A stretch of 64,000 nucleotides of DNA from Acanthopleura granulata. Lineage: Eukaryota > Mollusca > Polyplacophora > Chitonida > Chitonidae. A program made the position numbers and the translations under genes. Shown here piece after piece: positions 61,495 to 64,000 of the stretch. Position 1 is the stretch's first letter, and every line of letters starts with the position of its first letter. Location of the stretch: positions 19,212,447 through 19,276,446 of the forward strand of contig JABBOT010000007.1 of assembly GCA_016165875.1 (NCBI GenBank), written 5' to 3'. Below the pieces are notes generated by a model that had not been told where the DNA came from, did not search any database, and worked only from the letters and a program-made list of their open reading frames with translations.

Positions 61495-62730
61495 ACGCAC
61501 CAGCTGGGTTACCTTAGTGTCACCTGAGATTTACCTGGAGACGGACGAAATCTGCAATTACCGCTATCAAGCTCACCTGGATGTTTACCTGAACGTTTAC
61601 CTGACTGAAGCTTCTGATGCACACCTGGCTATGGCTTGAGTGTCTGATTGATGTACACCATGGATTTACCTGTTGAGAGAATAACTCTCTAATTGTCATT
61701 ATCACACTTGAATTTGTACCTGCTTTATGGACGAGAACACACCTGGGGATTTCATATTTACCTGCCGACAGACTAATTCATGTACCCTTTAACGTTCACT
61801 CGGGTAATGAACGCAGCCGTTCATTCTTACACACTCGGACTATACTTACTGACTGGAGAGGTTATAATAACTTGAACACCTAGTAAGTTGCTCTTTGACA
61901 AATTAAGTCTTATTTCTAACATGTAGACAAACGAGGACTTAAAAACAGCTTATGTTCTTGTCAAACATCATCTGTATTTCTTCCTCATCTGATGAAGGGT
62001 ACAGAGTGAGTTTTGTCATACTTGTTTTTTGAGTATGTACACTTATGTGTGAATCCTGGTTACACTTATGTAACTCAGTGTAAGCTGTGATCGGAGTAAC
62101 TGGTAAGTGCGGGGATATCTACACATCAGCCGGCTGACTGATTCACACCACATTTTCTTGAACATATCTAAAATATTGACCTGGAATCATCCCATGACAG
62201 AATTACACTCTACTTACATGCACCAGGATGTTACCTGAGAGACTGACCTGAAAGTTACCTGAGTAAATAGCCTGGATTTATTGTGCGACGTATTTCTCCT
62301 GTAATTAGCTCATATACATCCAGTAGTCTCACAGGTTTATAGCTGATATACACTTGGATTTTTTGAGTGACAGACTCATTGAATTAAACAATACACACCT
62401 GGAGTTTCCTGATTTTTGAGTGACAGACTGGTGTAATTAACCATTACACACCTGGACTTTTCTGAGTGCATAACTAATTTACACCCGGTTTTCTTTTGTG
62501 ACGGACTTGCTGTGATTAGATGACACATCTGGAAGTAACCCGAGTGAGTAATATACACCTGGATTTATTGAGTGACGAACTTCTCCTCTGACCAACCAAC
62601 ACACATCTGGGGTTTCCTGAGTAATTAACTAATGTACACCTGGATACCTTTTGGACCTCCTGTAATTAGTTGATATACACCTGGAAGTAACCTAGTTAAC
62701 ACACCTGAGTGTATATATACACCTGTCAGC
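61495..62730. repeat. Degenerate CACCTG-rich repeat tract upstream of the FAM167-like exon
   Basis: Variants of TACACACCTGGATTTACTGA GTGACAGACT recur every 50-70 bp, clearest at 62270-62720. By eye at least ten CACCTG hexamers (E-box type) are present. Whether it is a decayed minisatellite or regulatory DNA cannot be told. A GTAAGTGCGG donor at about 62103 could end an untranslated exon. Confidence 0.55.
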
Positions 62731-62745
62731 ATCAGGCACGGAACC

Positions 62746-63120
62746 ATGAAGCCTTTGGAAGAGAGACAATCGTGTAACGGCATCGTGATAAACCTGCACC
62801 CCCCATCAGACCTAGACACAGAGGAGGATGACGACCTGTCCCCCGGGCACCGTCATGTCTCCTCCACCATCCGGCACTCCACCCCGACCCCTCGTCACCC
62901 GTCTTCAGCATCGTCCGGCTATGTCACGGCCAGCGACAACAGCCTGCCAAAACCACGGGTCAAACTGCCGTCCCGGTATTTGGTCCGCCTGAGCAGAGCG
63001 TCTCACGACCCCGACCATAACTCAAACACGAAAATAGACTACCCTAGCCCTCTGCCGAACGACAAAGAGAATAGAGAGAAAGACCTGGAACAAGCCTTGA
63101 AATGGATCAAACAAGAAATT
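62746..63120 (+). CDS. FAM167-like protein, first coding exon (partial)
   Basis: The ATG at 62746 has A at -3 (GGAACCATG). The frame runs 125 codons to a strong donor, GAAATT|GTAAGTAATC, phase 0. The residues are low-complexity and polar: an acidic run (DTEEDDD, about 24-30), a His/Ser/Thr/Pro-rich stretch, then LPSRYLVRLSR (about 76-86) and a C-terminal helix DLEQALKWIKQEI. The last two blocks parallel the conserved RPSYLEW and AIAWLRKEL blocks of vertebrate FAM167A/B as I remember them. In those, the helix continues in the next exon as a coiled coil. FAM167 proteins are largely disordered. The next exon is outside or not seen. GC content is higher than its surroundings, as expected for coding sequence. 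Confidence 0.5.
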
Positions 63121-63575
63121 GTAAGTAATCTGAAGTGATGTTATTATGTATCTACAGCACTGAATGGAGTTTTCCAGTCTAAAAGTTACAGTCATCGTAA
63201 GGCTTATATACCTTTGACGAAGACGCTGATAAAAGTCCATATTCTTTTTTTTTCCGATTCAGACTGCCTCTCTTTTGGAAATTTTACTGGTTTACCAGGG
63301 TAATAATTCACATAATCAATCATCGGTCAATCATATATCCAGTGACTGTATTAGAACACGGCCATATACGGGGAGTGTATGCGCGACCTGACTGCGCATA
63401 CGTGAGCGTTACTGATGTCTTCCGTTTTACACTGCCAGTTAAGGTAGATGTGTCCTTGTTATGTCTCATAAACATCTATTTGAATCACTTCACTCTCTTA
63501 GTCTTTACACTAGTTGAATATGAATGAATTAGGTCATCTCAAGAAGGCTCAGTTCAGTTGTCTATGTACCACGGT
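63121..63575. other. Intron of the FAM167-like gene (start)
   Basis: Intron sequence after the donor with a T-run near 63245. No further exon was recognised. Confidence 0.4.
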
Positions 63576-63579
63576 GATC

Positions 63580-63905
63580 AGTTTTGAAGGATGGAAGAAC
63601 CCGGGATGCCCGCAGAGTAAACCACCGACCTTTGGCATGTTACTGACGAAGTTTCCCACATGTAACGTAGACATATATCCACACCATACTGATGGAAGAC
63701 AAGTGGTCTTCAACAAGCGTTATCGGCCGCTTAAGCTCGCCAATAAAATTTTATTCTTGAGTATTTCACGCCGTACTCAAGAATATTTCACTTATACGAC
63801 GGCGGCCAGCATTATGGTGGGAGGAAACCGGGCAGATCACCAATAAAAATCCCACGTCCCACAAATGGTGGAACATACAAATTCCTTATTCAAGACCTTT
63901 GCAAG
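63580..63905 (-). mobile_element. SINE-like family D interrupted by a family A fragment
   Basis: ACCACCGACCTTTGGCATGT TACTGACGAAGTTTCCCACA and GACAAGTGGTCTTC match family D at 37.5 kb; the match resumes after 63849 (CCCACGTCCCACAAATGG). Between lies 63749-63839, a reverse family A 3' fragment. It is flanked by exact CCAATAAAA copies at 63740-63748 and 63840-63848. Confidence 0.65.
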
Positions 63906-64000
63906 CTCAAAGTAAAGGTATTGGAGTTATGCCTCATTTGTTATGGGTGGGCTTATATAGTCAGATACCCTGGGTACAACGAGTGGCTTTGTGCGTACGT

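Overview
The window looks like an accessory, gene-poor piece of an invertebrate animal genome. The introns have GT-AG splice sites, there are no operons, base composition is AT-rich, and the DNA is packed with tRNA-derived SINEs, MITE-like repeats, a decayed retroelement and long minisatellites. The SINE families (tails running into AATAAATA, CATACATA or CATTCATT) and the mix of C-type lectin and sulfotransferase genes fit a lophotrochozoan, most likely a mollusc or brachiopod. The species is not determined and no searches were run.

Layout. 0-1.1 kb: a foldback repeat and the last two exons of a small cysteine-rich protein on the minus strand. 1.1-4.5 kb: SINE and MITE. 4.5-6.1 kb: decayed reverse-transcriptase retroelement. 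6.5-7.7 kb: exons of a DEDDh exonuclease-like gene (minus) with lost catalytic residues. 9.8-12.7 kb: two broken C-type lectin domains and one unassigned exon (minus). 14.2-15.7 kb and 23.2-25.3 kb: two 35-bp minisatellites. 25.8-26.2 kb: a fresh 64-bp tandem array. 26.6-32.95 kb: the best gene of the window, a complete four-exon carbohydrate-type sulfotransferase (minus, 386 residues) whose splice phases all agree. 33.3-37.2 kb: three further minisatellites. 41.4 kb: first coding exon of a protein starting MGCSSS, a likely myristoylation/palmitoylation signal (plus). 43-44.5 kb and 47-48.2 kb: more arrays. 54.5 kb: THAP-like fragment (minus). 55.25-57.84 kb: a candidate DNA transposon with 18-bp terminal inverted repeats and a 4-bp flanking duplication, holding one well-formed host-like exon. 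59.3-62.7 kb: short arrays and a CACCTG-rich repeat tract. 62.7-63.1 kb: first coding exon of a FAM167-like gene (plus).

Apart from the sulfotransferase, genes are seen only as one or a few exons, because introns are long and single exons are often shorter than 200 bp. No pathway links them. The dominant theme is repeat biology: about a dozen tandem arrays cover very roughly a sixth of the window, and at least four SINE-like families occur, with nested and chimeric copies. Gene models below come from reading splice sites and frames by eye, without transcript evidence.
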